Notes: generated by a model from the sequence alone, not told the origin. A stretch of DNA of 32,671 nt from Dokdonia sp. (GCA_020628615.1 JAHDEV010000008.1:1-32671), one strand, 5' to 3'; counted from the first letter of the stretch, positions 6,504 through 16,297 are shown. A program made the numbers and translations.

Positions 6504-8036
6504 ATGCAAAATAACGTTCTCATCTTAGACTTCGGGTCTCAATATACGCAGTTAATAGCACGACGTGTGCGAGAGTTAAATATATACTGCGAGATTAAAC
6601 CATTTAATAATCAACCTAAAGATTTGTCTTCTTATAAGGCAGTTATCTTATCTGGGTCACCTCATTCTGTGCGTAGTGAAGACGCACCACACCCAGACCT
6701 CTCAGAGATAAAAGGGAAAAAACCATTACTGGGTGTATGCTACGGGGCGCAATACTTAGCACAATTTTTTGATGGAGAAGTAGGGCAGTCTAATACTCGT
6801 GAGTATGGTCGTGCAAATCTGTCTATGGTCGCAGAGGGAGAGGTCTTTTTAGAAGGAGTATCTACTGGTAGTCAAGTGTGGATGAGTCACAGTGACACGA
6901 TAAAAAAATTACCAGCAGGAGCAAAGCGCATAGCCTCTACCCACGATGTAGAAAATGCAGGGTATAAAATAGAAGGTGAAGATACTTATGGTATACAGTT
7001 CCACCCAGAGGTATATCACTCTACAGATGGGAAGAAAATATTAGAAAATTTCTTAGTAAAAATCGCTGGTGTAGCACAAACTTGGACACCAGATGCCTTT
7101 GTAGATACCACCGTAGCAGATTTAAAAGAAAAACTAGGTGAAGATCGTGTAATACTAGGTCTTTCTGGAGGTGTAGATAGCACAGTGGCAGCAACACTAC
7201 TACATAAAGCAATAGGAAAAAACCTGTATTGCATCTTTGTTAATAACGGTCTACTACGTAAAGATGAGTTTACTCAAGTACTAAAACAGTATGAAGGTAT
7301 GGGGCTCAATGTAAAAGGAGTAGATGCTTCGGCACGCTTCTTGGAAGCACTTGAGGGAGAAAGTGACCCAGAGACAAAGCGTAAGGCTATAGGTCGTGTT
7401 TTTGTAGAAGTTTTTGATGATGAAAGCAAGCTCGTAGAAAATGCCAAATGGCTTGGACAAGGTACCATCTATCCAGATGTGATAGAGTCTGTAAGTGCAA
7501 CAGGAGGTCCTAGCGCTACCATAAAATCTCACCACAATGTAGGAGGTTTACCAGATTATATGACACTAGAGGTAGTAGAACCTCTTAGAATGTTATTCAA
7601 AGATGAAGTACGTAGAGTAGGAGCAAGTATGGGGTTATCACAAGAGCTTTTAGGTAGACACCCTTTTCCGGGGCCTGGTCTAGCTATTAGAATACTAGGT
7701 GATATCACTGCAGAGAAAGTACGCATACTACAAGAGGTAGATCATATATTTATAAGTGGTCTTCGTGAGTGGGGATTATATGATAAGGTATGGCAAGCAG
7801 GAGCAATGCTTCTCCCAGTAAACTCTGTAGGAGTAATGGGTGACGAGCGTACCTATGAAAAATGTGTAGCATTAAGAGCTGTAGAGAGTACTGATGGTAT
7901 GACGGCAGACTGGGTAAATCTTCCTTATGAATTTTTACAAAAAGTGTCTAACGATATAATTAATAAGGTAAAAGGCGTTAATAGAGTAGTATATGACATA
8001 AGCTCTAAGCCACCAGCCACTATCGAGTGGGAATAA
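6504..8036 (+). CDS. guaA: GMP synthase (glutamine-hydrolysing)
   Basis: GuaA converts XMP to GMP using ATP and glutamine in the last step of guanine nucleotide synthesis. The start at 6504 gives [16 protein letters not shown], the usual N-terminus. The class-I GATase domain carries nucleophile Cys79 in GVCYGAQ and the His-Glu pair in QFHPEVYHS near residue 167. The ATP-pyrophosphatase SGGVDS is near residue 221, and the dimerisation domain ends in [11 protein letters not shown]. The 510-aa length is normal. The next gene begins 3 nt after its stop, so they are probably co-transcribed. Confidence 0.97.
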   Translation: MQNNVLILDFGSQYTQLIARRVRELNIYCEIKPFNNQPKDLSSYKAVILSGSPHSVRSEDAPHPDLSEIKGKKPLLGVCYGAQYLAQFFDGEVGQSNTREYGRANLSMVAEGEVFLEGVSTGSQVWMSHSDTIKKLPAGAKRIASTHDVENAGYKIEGEDTYGIQFHPEVYHSTDGKKILENFLVKIAGVAQTWTPDAFVDTTVADLKEKLGEDRVILGLSGGVDSTVAATLLHKAIGKNLYCIFVNNGLLRKDEFTQVLKQYEGMGLNVKGVDASARFLEALEGESDPETKRKAIGRVFVEVFDDESKLVENAKWLGQGTIYPDVIESVSATGGPSATIKSHHNVGGLPDYMTLEVVEPLRMLFKDEVRRVGASMGLSQELLGRHPFPGPGLAIRILGDITAEKVRILQEVDHIFISGLREWGLYDKVWQAGAMLLPVNSVGVMGDERTYEKCVALRAVESTDGMTADWVNLPYEFLQKVSNDIINKVKGVNRVVYDISSKPPATIEWE

Positions 8037-8039
8037 AAT

Positions 8040-10097
8040 ATGAATATGACTAAATATATTGCAGCAATAGCGGTTGTTTTTTGTTTCGCTTTCGCGAAAG
8101 CGAACTCAACCACAGCAGTTTCAAAAGCATCTAGTAGCTTTTTTCAAAAATTTATATCTCACCAAGTAAAAGGAGGTGAGACCGTAAAGGATATTGCAAA
8201 GAAGTACGGTATAAGTGAGAAAGAAATCACAAAGCTAAACCCAGATGCCAAAAAGGAAATTTATGATGGTCTAGTTCTTATTTTACCAGCCTCTTCACAA
8301 GTAACCACGCAAGTTGTAGATCAAGACAATCTAACCTTTAAGACACATAAAGTAAAACGTAAGGAGACGCTTTATAGCTTATCAAAACGTTATGGCGTGC
8401 CTCAAGATGTTATAAAGAGATACAACAAGCGTTTATATAGTGAGACCCTTAGAAAAGGTGATAAACTACGTATCCCTACTAACTATAAACCAGAAATAGT
8501 AACAGAGTCTGTAGTGACTCTTCCAGAACCTACAACAGCTACACTTGAGCAAACTACCCATAAGGTAATTGCAAAAGAGACAAAGTATGGTATTGCTAGA
8601 AAGTATGGTATTACCATAGCAGAGCTGGAGCAGGCAAATCCACAAGTAAAAGATGGTCTTAAGATAGGAGATGTCATAAATGTACCTAAAGCAAACTTTG
8701 CAGAGAGTACAATTATTAATAATGACAAGTATGCTTTTTATGAAGTTAAGAAAGGTAATACAATGTATAGTTTATTACGTTCTTTAAACCTTGAGGCAGA
8801 CGAACTTTTAGCACTTAACCCTGCACTAGATGAAGGGCTTAAAGAGGGTATGATACTTAAAGTGCCTAAAGGAAGTCCAGGATCAGATAACCCTACGCCA
8901 GCATATGGCGATACATCTACGCAACCCGAGGTGATCATAACACCTGGAAAGAAAGGTAGCCTTGAAACTAGCTTAACAGATTTTTCGACAAAACGAATAG
9001 CGGTAATGCTTCCTTTTGGTGTAAATCGTGTTTCAAGTGATAATATAGAGACCAATGAAGATTTGCTTAAAAATGATCGTATACTACGTTTATCATTAGA
9101 TTTATATAGCGGTATCCTTATGGCTGCAGAAGATGCAAAAAAGCTAGGGATATCTGTACAGCTAGATACTTATGACACAGCATATAATCGTAAAGACGGT
9201 AAGGCCGTAAATGCTAGAAAAGTTGAGACTGTAATACAGTCTAATGATTTTAATGGTGTTAATGCCGTAATAGGACCTCTTTTAGGTAGTAATATAGATC
9301 GTGCTTCTTCTATGTTATCCTCGCGTAATATTCCTGTAATATCCCCTATATCTAATAAGGTAATCGGGCGCGGTAATATATTTGTCTCAAAACCTAATGA
9401 TGTATTGTTAAGAGACAAAATGCTTTCTTACCTTAAACTTAATGGGCAAGGTAAAAACGTAGTGATTATTGCAGATGCAAAAAATGCAACTACGAAATCA
9501 AAAATAAAAGCACTTTTTCCTAGTGCAAAAACGGTAACACCACGTTCTGGTGATAATGGATACTATCTATATCCAGATGATATACCTAATCAACTTTCTG
9601 ACGAATTAGAAAACTGGGTATTTATAGAGTCTAATGATGTCCCTTTAATAAGTAATGTAACGACTAATCTTAATGCTCAAGTAGGAGCGCGTAAGGTTGT
9701 GTTATTTACTACCAACAGAGGGAGTGCTTATGACAGTGATGAGATACAACACGAGCATTTAAAAAATCTTTCTTTTCACTTTCCGTCTGTAGAGAAAGAG
9801 TATAAATATAAAGAAGTAAAAGCCTTTGTAGATAGCTATGAGACTAGATTTAATGTAAGCCCAAGTGAGTATGCAATACGTGGGTATGATCTTATGTATG
9901 ACACGTTACTACGTCTAGCATATGCACAAGATTTATATAGTGCAGCTTCTTCTGGAGTAGAGACAGATTATATAGAGAATAAATTTAAATACGATAGAAG
10001 AGGGGCAGGTGGTTTTTCTAATCAGGCAGTTTACTTACTTAAGTACACAGATGGTTTACAACTAGAAGAAGTACTTTTTACAGAGGTAGAAGATTAA
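8040..10097 (+). CDS. LysM repeat protein with periplasmic-binding-like domain
   Basis: A 685-aa exported protein. The signal peptide MNMTKYIAAIAVVFCFAFAKA contains the palindrome-encoded AFAKA at residues 17-21, giving an AKA signal-peptidase site. Four LysM peptidoglycan-binding repeats follow (about 40-84, 101-147, 173-217 and 231-277; for example KRKETLYSLSKRYGV). A linker leads to a type-1 periplasmic-binding-like domain from about 319 (KRIAVMLPFG, NAVIGPLLGSNI, IPVISPISN). It probably acts at the cell wall. Its partner or ligand is unknown. Directly downstream of guaA. Confidence 0.9.
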   Translation: MNMTKYIAAIAVVFCFAFAKANSTTAVSKASSSFFQKFISHQVKGGETVKDIAKKYGISEKEITKLNPDAKKEIYDGLVLILPASSQVTTQVVDQDNLTFKTHKVKRKETLYSLSKRYGVPQDVIKRYNKRLYSETLRKGDKLRIPTNYKPEIVTESVVTLPEPTTATLEQTTHKVIAKETKYGIARKYGITIAELEQANPQVKDGLKIGDVINVPKANFAESTIINNDKYAFYEVKKGNTMYSLLRSLNLEADELLALNPALDEGLKEGMILKVPKGSPGSDNPTPAYGDTSTQPEVIITPGKKGSLETSLTDFSTKRIAVMLPFGVNRVSSDNIETNEDLLKNDRILRLSLDLYSGILMAAEDAKKLGISVQLDTYDTAYNRKDGKAVNARKVETVIQSNDFNGVNAVIGPLLGSNIDRASSMLSSRNIPVISPISNKVIGRGNIFVSKPNDVLLRDKMLSYLKLNGQGKNVVIIADAKNATTKSKIKALFPSAKTVTPRSGDNGYYLYPDDIPNQLSDELENWVFIESNDVPLISNVTTNLNAQVGARKVVLFTTNRGSAYDSDEIQHEHLKNLSFHFPSVEKEYKYKEVKAFVDSYETRFNVSPSEYAIRGYDLMYDTLLRLAYAQDLYSAASSGVETDYIENKFKYDRRGAGGFSNQAVYLLKYTDGLQLEEVLFTEVED
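8087..8102. repeat. Dispersed palindrome copy 4 (perfect)
   Basis: A perfect core lies in the signal-peptide codons of the LysM protein and is read as AFAKA. Confidence 0.95.
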
Positions 10098-10118
10098 ACC
10101 TTAGTTTTAGATATAAAT

Positions 10119-10155
10119 AAAAAGGGCGATTGAGTAATCAATCGCCCTTTTTTTA
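10119..10155. terminator. Bidirectional terminator
   Basis: A perfect 14-bp stem, AAAAAGGGCGATTG with CAATCGCCCTTTTT, has a 6-nt loop. It lies between two convergent genes and has T-runs on both strands. Confidence 0.9.
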
Positions 10156-10171
10156 TTCAAGTTAGTGTGCG

Positions 10172-10945
10172 TTATAGCCCACCATTTGCTTGTAAATCTT
10201 GAATACATAAATCATCAAAGTCTGGTATACTTTCTAAAGAGCTTGTATTGAAAGAGTTTGTTACCGTCTGGAAATACATAAGACAATCTTCTACATTACA
10301 ATGTCTAGGGTTACCTAAATCTTCGTGAGCAGATAGATCTGGAGTTCCCACATTCACAAGGCCAAATATATGTCCAAACTCGTGACGTATGGTAGAGGTC
10401 TCTATAAGTGTTCTATTAACAGGTGTAGTTGAGTTATTTGCTATATCAATAAAAGTTTTCTCATAAATAACCATAGATGTGTTTCTATAAGCAGAGCCTA
10501 GTACTACAGAGTTACCACTGTCTCCCTCGCTACGCTCGTCAGAAAAGAAAAGCCACACGCCTAGTTCATCACCATTGTTAAACACCGTTCTGTTTGCGTC
10601 TTCAATAGCTACAATCTCGTTTATATCATAAGGTCCTGTCTCATCTGTTGTTATTAGAGATTCTACCATTGTAATACCATCTGGTTTATCCAGTCTCTCC
10701 TCTAAAAATGGAATCAATAAATCTAGCGTTTGCTGTGTAGGTCTAAAACCTTGCGGGTAAGCTACCTCTACACGTAGGCTTGTAAAGTCTTCGCTTGAGA
10801 GTAGTTCTGCAGCAGAGCTACCTAGAGGTTGTTGGTTTGCTGCATTTTCATTCGTTTCTGGAACGGTTGTTGTATCATCGTCACTACAACCTAAAGTGAT
10901 AGTAAGGAATACAAATAAAAATGTGAGCCATTGTGAGGATTTCAT
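10172..10945 (-). CDS. Metzincin-like zinc metalloprotease lipoprotein
   Basis: A 257-aa lipoprotein with lipobox ITLGC (Cys20). The zinc motif HEFGHIFGL is at 188-196. The usual third ligand three residues after the Gly is Asn198, not His. An insertion of about 17 residues follows, then HCNVEDCLM (215-223), which resembles the archaemetzincin HC-x4-C-x-M signature and supplies a candidate third His and a Met-turn. His207 (SAHED) is an alternative ligand. It is probably anchored in the envelope. It converges on the LysM gene with a shared terminator. Confidence 0.82.
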   Translation of the reverse strand: MKSSQWLTFLFVFLTITLGCSDDDTTTVPETNENAANQQPLGSSAAELLSSEDFTSLRVEVAYPQGFRPTQQTLDLLIPFLEERLDKPDGITMVESLITTDETGPYDINEIVAIEDANRTVFNNGDELGVWLFFSDERSEGDSGNSVVLGSAYRNTSMVIYEKTFIDIANNSTTPVNRTLIETSTIRHEFGHIFGLVNVGTPDLSAHEDLGNPRHCNVEDCLMYFQTVTNSFNTSSLESIPDFDDLCIQDLQANGGL

Positions 10946-10988
10946 ATGTAATATGTTCTATATTTATCGCTATAATTTAATCGTAAAA

Positions 10989-11519
10989 ATGATGAAAAAA
11001 TTACTTTTAGCCATATTTTTTATTTCTTCTCTGACTATTCAGGCTCAAGATACTAGTTATCACGAAGATGTACTTGCTTATTTTAAAGTAAATGGAACCG
11101 CCGCTCAGTACAGTAATGCAACAGACGGATTATTTGATTTACTTAAAAAGCAATATGAAAGTCAAAATGTGCCAGAATCTGTATGGACAGAGCTTAAAGC
11201 AGACTCTCCAAAACAGGTAGAGCGTGTATTAAATATGCTCGTTTCTGCTTACAGAGGGACATATAGTCACGAGGATATCCAGAATATGCTTGCCTTTTAT
11301 GAAACAGGAACAGGTCGCCAGTTACTTGCAGATAGAACAGCACTAGATTATGAACAGCAAAAAGAAGCTTCTGTATTTTATAACACGCCTACTGGACAAA
11401 AAATATTAATGGCAGAGCCAGATATAGCACAAAATATAGGAGAGATTTCTCAAATATGGAGTAGAGATTTATATCGCTCTATGGTAGATAAACTTGCCGA
11501 AAAGGGATACTCTATGTAA
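10989..11519 (+). CDS. DUF2059 domain periplasmic protein
   Basis: The track start at 10896 lies inside the divergent protease gene. The ATG at 10989 (or 10992) gives MMKKLLLAIFFISSLTIQAQ, a clean signal peptide. The 176-aa product carries the DUF2059 hallmark HEDIQNMLAFYETGTGRQLL followed by a second helical pair with TPTGQKIL. The family is widespread in Gram-negative bacteria and has no firm function. Its last 8 bp overlap the convergent methyltransferase gene. Confidence 0.85.
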   Translation: MMKKLLLAIFFISSLTIQAQDTSYHEDVLAYFKVNGTAAQYSNATDGLFDLLKKQYESQNVPESVWTELKADSPKQVERVLNMLVSAYRGTYSHEDIQNMLAFYETGTGRQLLADRTALDYEQQKEASVFYNTPTGQKILMAEPDIAQNIGEISQIWSRDLYRSMVDKLAEKGYSM

Positions 11520-12222
11520 GCGATAGCCTTGCAAGATAATCATAATGATCACCTTCAAAAATGAGCTCACACTTGAGCTCATTTTTTTTTGCATACCACT
11601 CAAGCTTTGCATAATCTAGGTATAACCAGTCAAAAGTTTCTCCCTGCACACCCTTGTAGCTCATACTGTAAGTAACTTCACCATAATAATCACGATGTGT
11701 ATCTACCCAAAAACCACCATCTTCGTCTTCAAACATATAGGCAATATCAGACCCATCTATGAGAATTTGCCCTTCAGGCGATAAGAGTGATTTGAGATGT
11801 TTTAAGTAGCTATCTATTTTTTGCACTTTTTCAAATATTCCCGTGCCGTTCATAAGTAATAGTAGCGTGTCATAAGTGCCCTTGTGATCAAGTATAGCAC
11901 CGTGTATAGATTTTTTAAGACCACGCTTTCGCGAAAGCGTAACAGCACCCTCACTTATATCAATGCCAGTAACATCAAGACCCTGCTCTTGAAGCCAAAG
12001 ACTATGGCTACCGGCACCACTACCTATATCAAGTGTTTTTCCTTTAGAAAGAGATAAGGCTTTCTGTTCAAGTAGAGGCATTTGTTTAAAATCTCTGAAT
12101 AGGTAAGGAACAGGTATCACATCATCCTCGGCTATAGAAGAGTGTACCACAATATCTTCTGTATACTCATCATTTATAAAATCAAGAAGCGCTGCCCCAA
12201 AAATATCTGCCTTTGTACCCAT
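11512..12222 (-). CDS. Class I SAM-dependent methyltransferase
   Basis: A 236-aa cytosolic protein. SAM-binding motif I is KTLDIGSGAGSHSLWL and motif II is VTGIDISEGAV, with a Rossmann core after an N-terminal helical extension. The substrate cannot be told from the sequence. The palindrome falls just after motif II and is read as TLSRKRG. The 3' end overlaps the DUF2059 gene. The 5' end overlaps the -33 element of the divergent YkgJ-type gene. Confidence 0.88.
   Translation of the reverse strand: MGTKADIFGAALLDFINDEYTEDIVVHSSIAEDDVIPVPYLFRDFKQMPLLEQKALSLSKGKTLDIGSGAGSHSLWLQEQGLDVTGIDISEGAVTLSRKRGLKKSIHGAILDHKGTYDTLLLLMNGTGIFEKVQKIDSYLKHLKSLLSPEGQILIDGSDIAYMFEDEDGGFWVDTHRDYYGEVTYSMSYKGVQGETFDWLYLDYAKLEWYAKKNELKCELIFEGDHYDYLARLSLT
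11924..11939. repeat. Dispersed palindrome copy 5 (perfect)
   Basis: A perfect core flanked by A and T (18-bp palindrome) lies inside the methyltransferase gene. It is read in the LSRKR frame on the minus strand. Confidence 0.95.
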
Positions 12223-12240
12223 ACCTTATTATTACCTTTG
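12212..12240 (+). promoter_or_regulatory. Flavobacterial promoter of the YkgJ-type gene
   Basis: TTTG at 12212-12215, a 17-nt spacer and TACCTTTG at 12233-12240 match the Bacteroidota -33/-7 pattern. The box ends 4 nt before the ATG, predicting a leaderless or very short-leader mRNA. The -33 half lies within the first codons of the divergent methyltransferase gene. Confidence 0.65.
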
Positions 12241-12244
12241 CGCA

Positions 12245-12739
12245 ATGGAAGAAGTATTAAAAAGCCTCCCACAGCTGGCCAAAGATAAGCAGAATGAGAA
12301 CAAAAAGTTCTTTGCAAAGTTGCGTAATAAACCGCCAAAAAAGCTGGACTATATAATGCAAGAATTGCACGAAGAGGAGTTTGAAAGAACAGACTGCCTT
12401 ACGTGTGCAAACTGTTGTAAAACCACAGGGCCTTTATTTACAGATAAGGATATAAAACGTATTTCTAAACATTTTAGAATGAAGGAATTTGATTTTATAA
12501 ACTCATATCTCAGAATAGATGAAGATAAGGACTATGTGCTGCAAGAAACGCCGTGTACCTTTCTAGGGGCAGATAATTACTGTTCTATATATGAGGTGCG
12601 CCCTAAGGCTTGCAGAGAGTTTCCACATACGGATAGGAAGAAATTCCAACAAATCTCTAAGCTCACATTACAAAATGTAAAAATGTGTCCAGCTGCTTTT
12701 AATATCGTAGAAGAAATGAAAAAGCGTATTAAACTATAA
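12245..12739 (+). CDS. YkgJ family cysteine-cluster protein
   Basis: A 164-aa cytosolic protein. The CxxCxxCC-type cluster CLTCANCC is near residues 57-64. Further cysteines follow in ETPCTFL, NYCSIYEVRPKACREFPH and KMCPAAF, the layout of the YkgJ/UPF0153 putative zinc- or iron-chelating family. The biochemical role of the family is not settled. The start is supported by the promoter ending just before it. Confidence 0.88.
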   Translation: MEEVLKSLPQLAKDKQNENKKFFAKLRNKPPKKLDYIMQELHEEEFERTDCLTCANCCKTTGPLFTDKDIKRISKHFRMKEFDFINSYLRIDEDKDYVLQETPCTFLGADNYCSIYEVRPKACREFPHTDRKKFQQISKLTLQNVKMCPAAFNIVEEMKKRIKL

Positions 12740-12764
12740 TAATGTTGTAGTGCGCGCTTCTTAT

Positions 12765-13136
12765 TTATAAAGCTTTGGCAATTTCCATACCGCCAAAAAC
12801 GGCAAGTATACCTAGCGCAAAGCTAGCAATTGCATAAAGGGCAAAGGTCATAAAATCTCCAGACTTAAGAAACACGTGATTCTCATATGCAAAGGTTGAG
12901 AAGGTCGTAAAGCCACCACAAAAACCTGTAGCGAGCAACAAGGCTGTATTACTAGAAAGAGAATTATTTTTGAGCGCCCACCCTAAAATGATGCCTATAA
13001 GTAAACTACCCAGTACGTTTGCAGCAAAGGTACCATAAGGTATTCCCGTTGTTGTGCTGTTAAGATATTTACCTAATAAATATCTGGCTACACTACCAGT
13101 ACCACCACCTATAAAAACGAGTAAGAGCGATTTCAA
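12765..13136 (-). CDS. crcB: Fluoride efflux channel CrcB
   Basis: A 123-aa protein with four membrane segments. The signatures are GGGTGSVARYLLG, GTFAANVLGSLLIG and GFCGGFTTFSTFAYEN. Fluc/CrcB forms dual-topology dimers that export fluoride. It starts 6 nt after the stop of the SRPBCC-GyrI gene and is probably co-transcribed with it. There is no room for a fluoride riboswitch directly upstream. Confidence 0.93.
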   Translation of the reverse strand: MKSLLLVFIGGGTGSVARYLLGKYLNSTTTGIPYGTFAANVLGSLLIGIILGWALKNNSLSSNTALLLATGFCGGFTTFSTFAYENHVFLKSGDFMTFALYAIASFALGILAVFGGMEIAKAL

Positions 13137-13142
13137 AAGAGC

Positions 13143-14174
13143 TTATTTTATATCTTCTATAGGTACATAAATCTCTGTCACCCAGTTTGCAGGGTTAGGA
13201 TGATTTTGAGGATCTGTGACATAAACCTCAAACGGTTTTTCGCTTGATAAGGTGTATCCTTGATCTTGTACATATTGCATTGCAGTTGCCCAGGCTTCTC
13301 CTAGTTTTACATAATTGCCTTTTAAAGTTGCTTTTACAGCTGTTACGGTAGGCATATAACCGCTAAAGACGTTTGCATCACCTGCAACGATTATTTTTTC
13401 TCTTACTGGAAGTGCATTAGTCATAATAACATCTCCATTCTCAAGTGTCTCATTATAAATTGTAAAAGGCATTCCAGTTATTGCAATGTTATTCTCACTC
13501 ATAAATGACGTTATGCCACCATAGTTTTCGCCCATTATTTGAGAGACTTTACTAGCCTTTGCAGAGGTAGTACGATAGAGGTAAAAGCCACCACTGTATT
13601 GCGTGATACCATCTACATTTACTGTGTATTTTGAGATTTCTTTTCTTGCAGCTGTTTCAAGGCCTGTAAGTCCCTCGTCATACATAGCCATCATATCACC
13701 GTCAAAGTCCATCCCTGTGATAGCATAATATACTTTATCCATAAGTGTATGCTCCCCCTGTATACCCCAGGTGACAATGGTTGCTAGTTCTGGTGTGGTT
13801 TCAAAAGTCCAGTAAACCTCTGGCTTGCGCTCTCCTCCAGGAGTTTGTAAAGTCATATTTTGTTTTATAGAAGTGTGTGGTACAGCCTCTGTAGTAGTCA
13901 TACTACCATCCATCTCACCTTGCCAGCTATATGAAGCTCCCTCGCCAGATGTTTTATCTGCATAGTTAAAAACCATTGTAGGTTCTTCTTTTTTCCAAGG
14001 TCCCCAGTCTTCCCAAGTTTTATACTCATTTACTATATCATAAATCACCTCTTTTGGTGCATTTATGGTACGAGTAGATTCTATTTTATAGGTGCCGTCT
14101 TGCGTACCAAAATAAATAGCACCTCCTATAACTACGATAAGGATAAGAAAAAGAAAGAATTTTAAAAATTTCAT
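13143..14174 (-). CDS. SRPBCC - GyrI-like two-domain membrane-anchored protein
   Basis: A 343-aa protein. An N-terminal membrane anchor (FLKFFLFLILIVVIGGAIYF) leads into an SRPBCC/polyketide-cyclase-like domain at about 30-180 (STRTINAPKEVIYDIVNEY, WEDWGPW). A GyrI/AraC-effector-type small-molecule-binding domain follows at about 205-343 (FYLYRTTSAK, ending EIYVPIEDI). Both folds bind hydrophobic or cationic ligands; the actual ligand is unknown. It heads an operon with crcB. The anchor suggests the domains lie outside the cytosol. Confidence 0.82.
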   Translation of the reverse strand: MKFLKFFLFLILIVVIGGAIYFGTQDGTYKIESTRTINAPKEVIYDIVNEYKTWEDWGPWKKEEPTMVFNYADKTSGEGASYSWQGEMDGSMTTTEAVPHTSIKQNMTLQTPGGERKPEVYWTFETTPELATIVTWGIQGEHTLMDKVYYAITGMDFDGDMMAMYDEGLTGLETAARKEISKYTVNVDGITQYSGGFYLYRTTSAKASKVSQIMGENYGGITSFMSENNIAITGMPFTIYNETLENGDVIMTNALPVREKIIVAGDANVFSGYMPTVTAVKATLKGNYVKLGEAWATAMQYVQDQGYTLSSEKPFEVYVTDPQNHPNPANWVTEIYVPIEDIK

Positions 14175-14261
14175 TGGTGGTGGTTTCGTTTACGGGTAAA
14201 GATAATAAAATTCATCGTGTGGAATTTCGTTATATTTACGACCATTATTTACACAAAACAT

Positions 14262-16289
14262 ATGAAATATAAAGGAGTATACGCACTTGCCATTGCCGCT
14301 ATGGTAGCAGTAGGATGTGCAGAAGAGAAGAAGGATGATAACGCTTTCGCGAAAGCGGAAAAAACCGCCACCACAGACTTTGATTTTACAGTAGGTCAGT
14401 TTGCAGATATTAAAATACTACGTTATCAAATACCAGGATTTGAAGATCTTACACTGAAAGAGCAAAAACTAGTGTACTATATGACACAGGCTGGTCTTGC
14501 TGGTCGTGATATTATGTGGGCACAAAACTACAGACATAATCTTGCTATTAGAGAAGCTCTTGAGACCGTATATACATCAGATAAGGTTGAAAAAACAGGC
14601 GAAGAGTGGGCACAGTTTGAAACATACCTAAAGAGAATCTGGTTTGCAAACGGGATACACCACCACTATAGCAATGCAAAGATGAAGCCTGCCTTCTCAC
14701 CAGAGTATCTTAAAAAAGTACTCGCAGAGAGTGGAGCCACACTAGAAGGTGAAGCTTTTGATGTTCTTTTTAATGATAAAGATAGCAAGAAGGTAAACCT
14801 CTCAAAAGATGCAGATATTGTACTTGAGAGTGCTATAAATTTTTATGGTCCAGATGTTACCACAGCAGAGGCAGAGCAGTTTTATGACGCCATAAAAGTA
14901 GATGCAAATGAGCCTATAGAAAAAGGGCTTAATACACGTCTAGTAAAAGAAAACGGAAAACTTGTAGAGCAAGTTTATAAGAGTGGCGGTCTTTATGGAG
15001 AGGCGATAGATAATATTATAGGATGGCTAGAAAAGGCAAAAACTGTTGCCGAAAATGAGCAACAAGAAAAAGCCTTAGGATTACTTATCGAGTACTACCA
15101 GACGGGAAGTTTAGACACGTGGGATGATTATTGTATCGCCTGGGCAACTTCTACAGAGGGAAATATAGACTGGATAAACGGTTTTATAGAAGTATATAAT
15201 GACCCTAAGGGATATAAGGGATCTTATGAAACCATCGTACAAATCAAAGATTTTGATATGTCAAAAAAGATGGCTGTACTCTCTACAGAGGCACAATGGT
15301 TTGAAGATAACTCACCACTTATGCCAGAGCATAAAAAAGAAACTGTAAAAGGTGTTTCTTATAAAACAGTAATTGTTGCTGGTGAGGCTGGAGATGCATC
15401 ACCTTCTACACCTATAGGAGTAAACTTACCTAACAATAACTGGATACGCCAGACGCACGGTAGTAAGTCTGTATCGCTAGGTAATATTATAAACGCATAT
15501 AACAATGCGGGAGGTTCTGGACGTCTTAAAGAGTTTGCACACGATGAAGAAGAGGTTGCACTAGAGGAGCAATATGGTCAACTAGGAGATAAACTTCACA
15601 CAGCATTACACGAAGTAGTAGGTCACGCCTCTGGTCAAATTAACAAGGGAGTAGGGACACCTAAGGAAACGCTTAAACGTTATAAGTCTACAATAGAAGA
15701 GGGTAGAGCAGATCTTTTTGGACTGTACTATCTTATGGATCCAAAACTTCAAGAACTAGGTCTTGTAGAAGACTGGGAGAAAACTGGTAAAGCGGCCTAT
15801 GACGGTTACATACGTAACGGTCTTATGACGCAACTTATACGATTAGAACTTGGTGATATGGTAGAAGAAGCACATATGGTAAACCGCCAGTGGGTGAGTG
15901 CTTGGTCTTACGAGCGTGGACTAGAAGATAATGTGATAGAAAAAGTTACTAGAGATGGTAAGACATACTATAACATAAATGACTATGTAAAGCTACGTGA
16001 GATCTTTGGAGAACTTCTTAGAGAGACACAACGCATTACTTCTGAAGGAGATTATGAAGCTGCAAAAAATCTTGTAGAAGACTATGGAGTACAAGTAGAT
16101 CAAGACATTCATAAAGAAGTACTCGCTCGTAACAGCCAGTTTAAAAGCGCACCTTACAGCGGTTTTGTAAACCCAGCTATTGTGCCTACTATGGATGGTG
16201 AGGAGATCACTGGTTTTTCTATCCAGCAGCCAGAAAGCTTTGAGTCACAAATGCTAGAGTATGCATCTAAGTATGGCTCACTAAAATAG
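14262..16289 (+). CDS. M49 (dipeptidyl-peptidase III-like) metallopeptidase lipoprotein
   Basis: The start at 14262 gives MKYKGVYALAIAAMVAVGC, with lipobox Cys19; the track start adds 15 residues without a signal. The protein is 675 aa. The M49-type zinc motif HEVVGH (HExxxH) is at about 450-455, and EEGRAD at 479-484 matches the family's second motif EECRA(E/D), supplying the third ligand. Relatives are sometimes annotated as dihydrofolate reductase; the motifs support a peptidase. The palindrome encodes AFAKA at residues 28-32, in the linker just after the lipidated Cys. Confidence 0.9.
   Translation: MKYKGVYALAIAAMVAVGCAEEKKDDNAFAKAEKTATTDFDFTVGQFADIKILRYQIPGFEDLTLKEQKLVYYMTQAGLAGRDIMWAQNYRHNLAIREALETVYTSDKVEKTGEEWAQFETYLKRIWFANGIHHHYSNAKMKPAFSPEYLKKVLAESGATLEGEAFDVLFNDKDSKKVNLSKDADIVLESAINFYGPDVTTAEAEQFYDAIKVDANEPIEKGLNTRLVKENGKLVEQVYKSGGLYGEAIDNIIGWLEKAKTVAENEQQEKALGLLIEYYQTGSLDTWDDYCIAWATSTEGNIDWINGFIEVYNDPKGYKGSYETIVQIKDFDMSKKMAVLSTEAQWFEDNSPLMPEHKKETVKGVSYKTVIVAGEAGDASPSTPIGVNLPNNNWIRQTHGSKSVSLGNIINAYNNAGGSGRLKEFAHDEEEVALEEQYGQLGDKLHTALHEVVGHASGQINKGVGTPKETLKRYKSTIEEGRADLFGLYYLMDPKLQELGLVEDWEKTGKAAYDGYIRNGLMTQLIRLELGDMVEEAHMVNRQWVSAWSYERGLEDNVIEKVTRDGKTYYNINDYVKLREIFGELLRETQRITSEGDYEAAKNLVEDYGVQVDQDIHKEVLARNSQFKSAPYSGFVNPAIVPTMDGEEITGFSIQQPESFESQMLEYASKYGSLK
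14342..14357. repeat. Dispersed palindrome copy 6 (perfect)
   Basis: A perfect core is read as NAFAKAE in the lipoprotein linker of the M49 peptidase. The same NAFAKAE context recurs in mnmA. Confidence 0.95.
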
Positions 16290-16297
16290 TGTCATTA

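Noticed and set aside
12765-14174. Fluoride riboswitch controlling crcB
   Set aside because: Only 6 nt separate crcB from the upstream gene, and I saw no riboswitch-like structure before the operon's first start codon.
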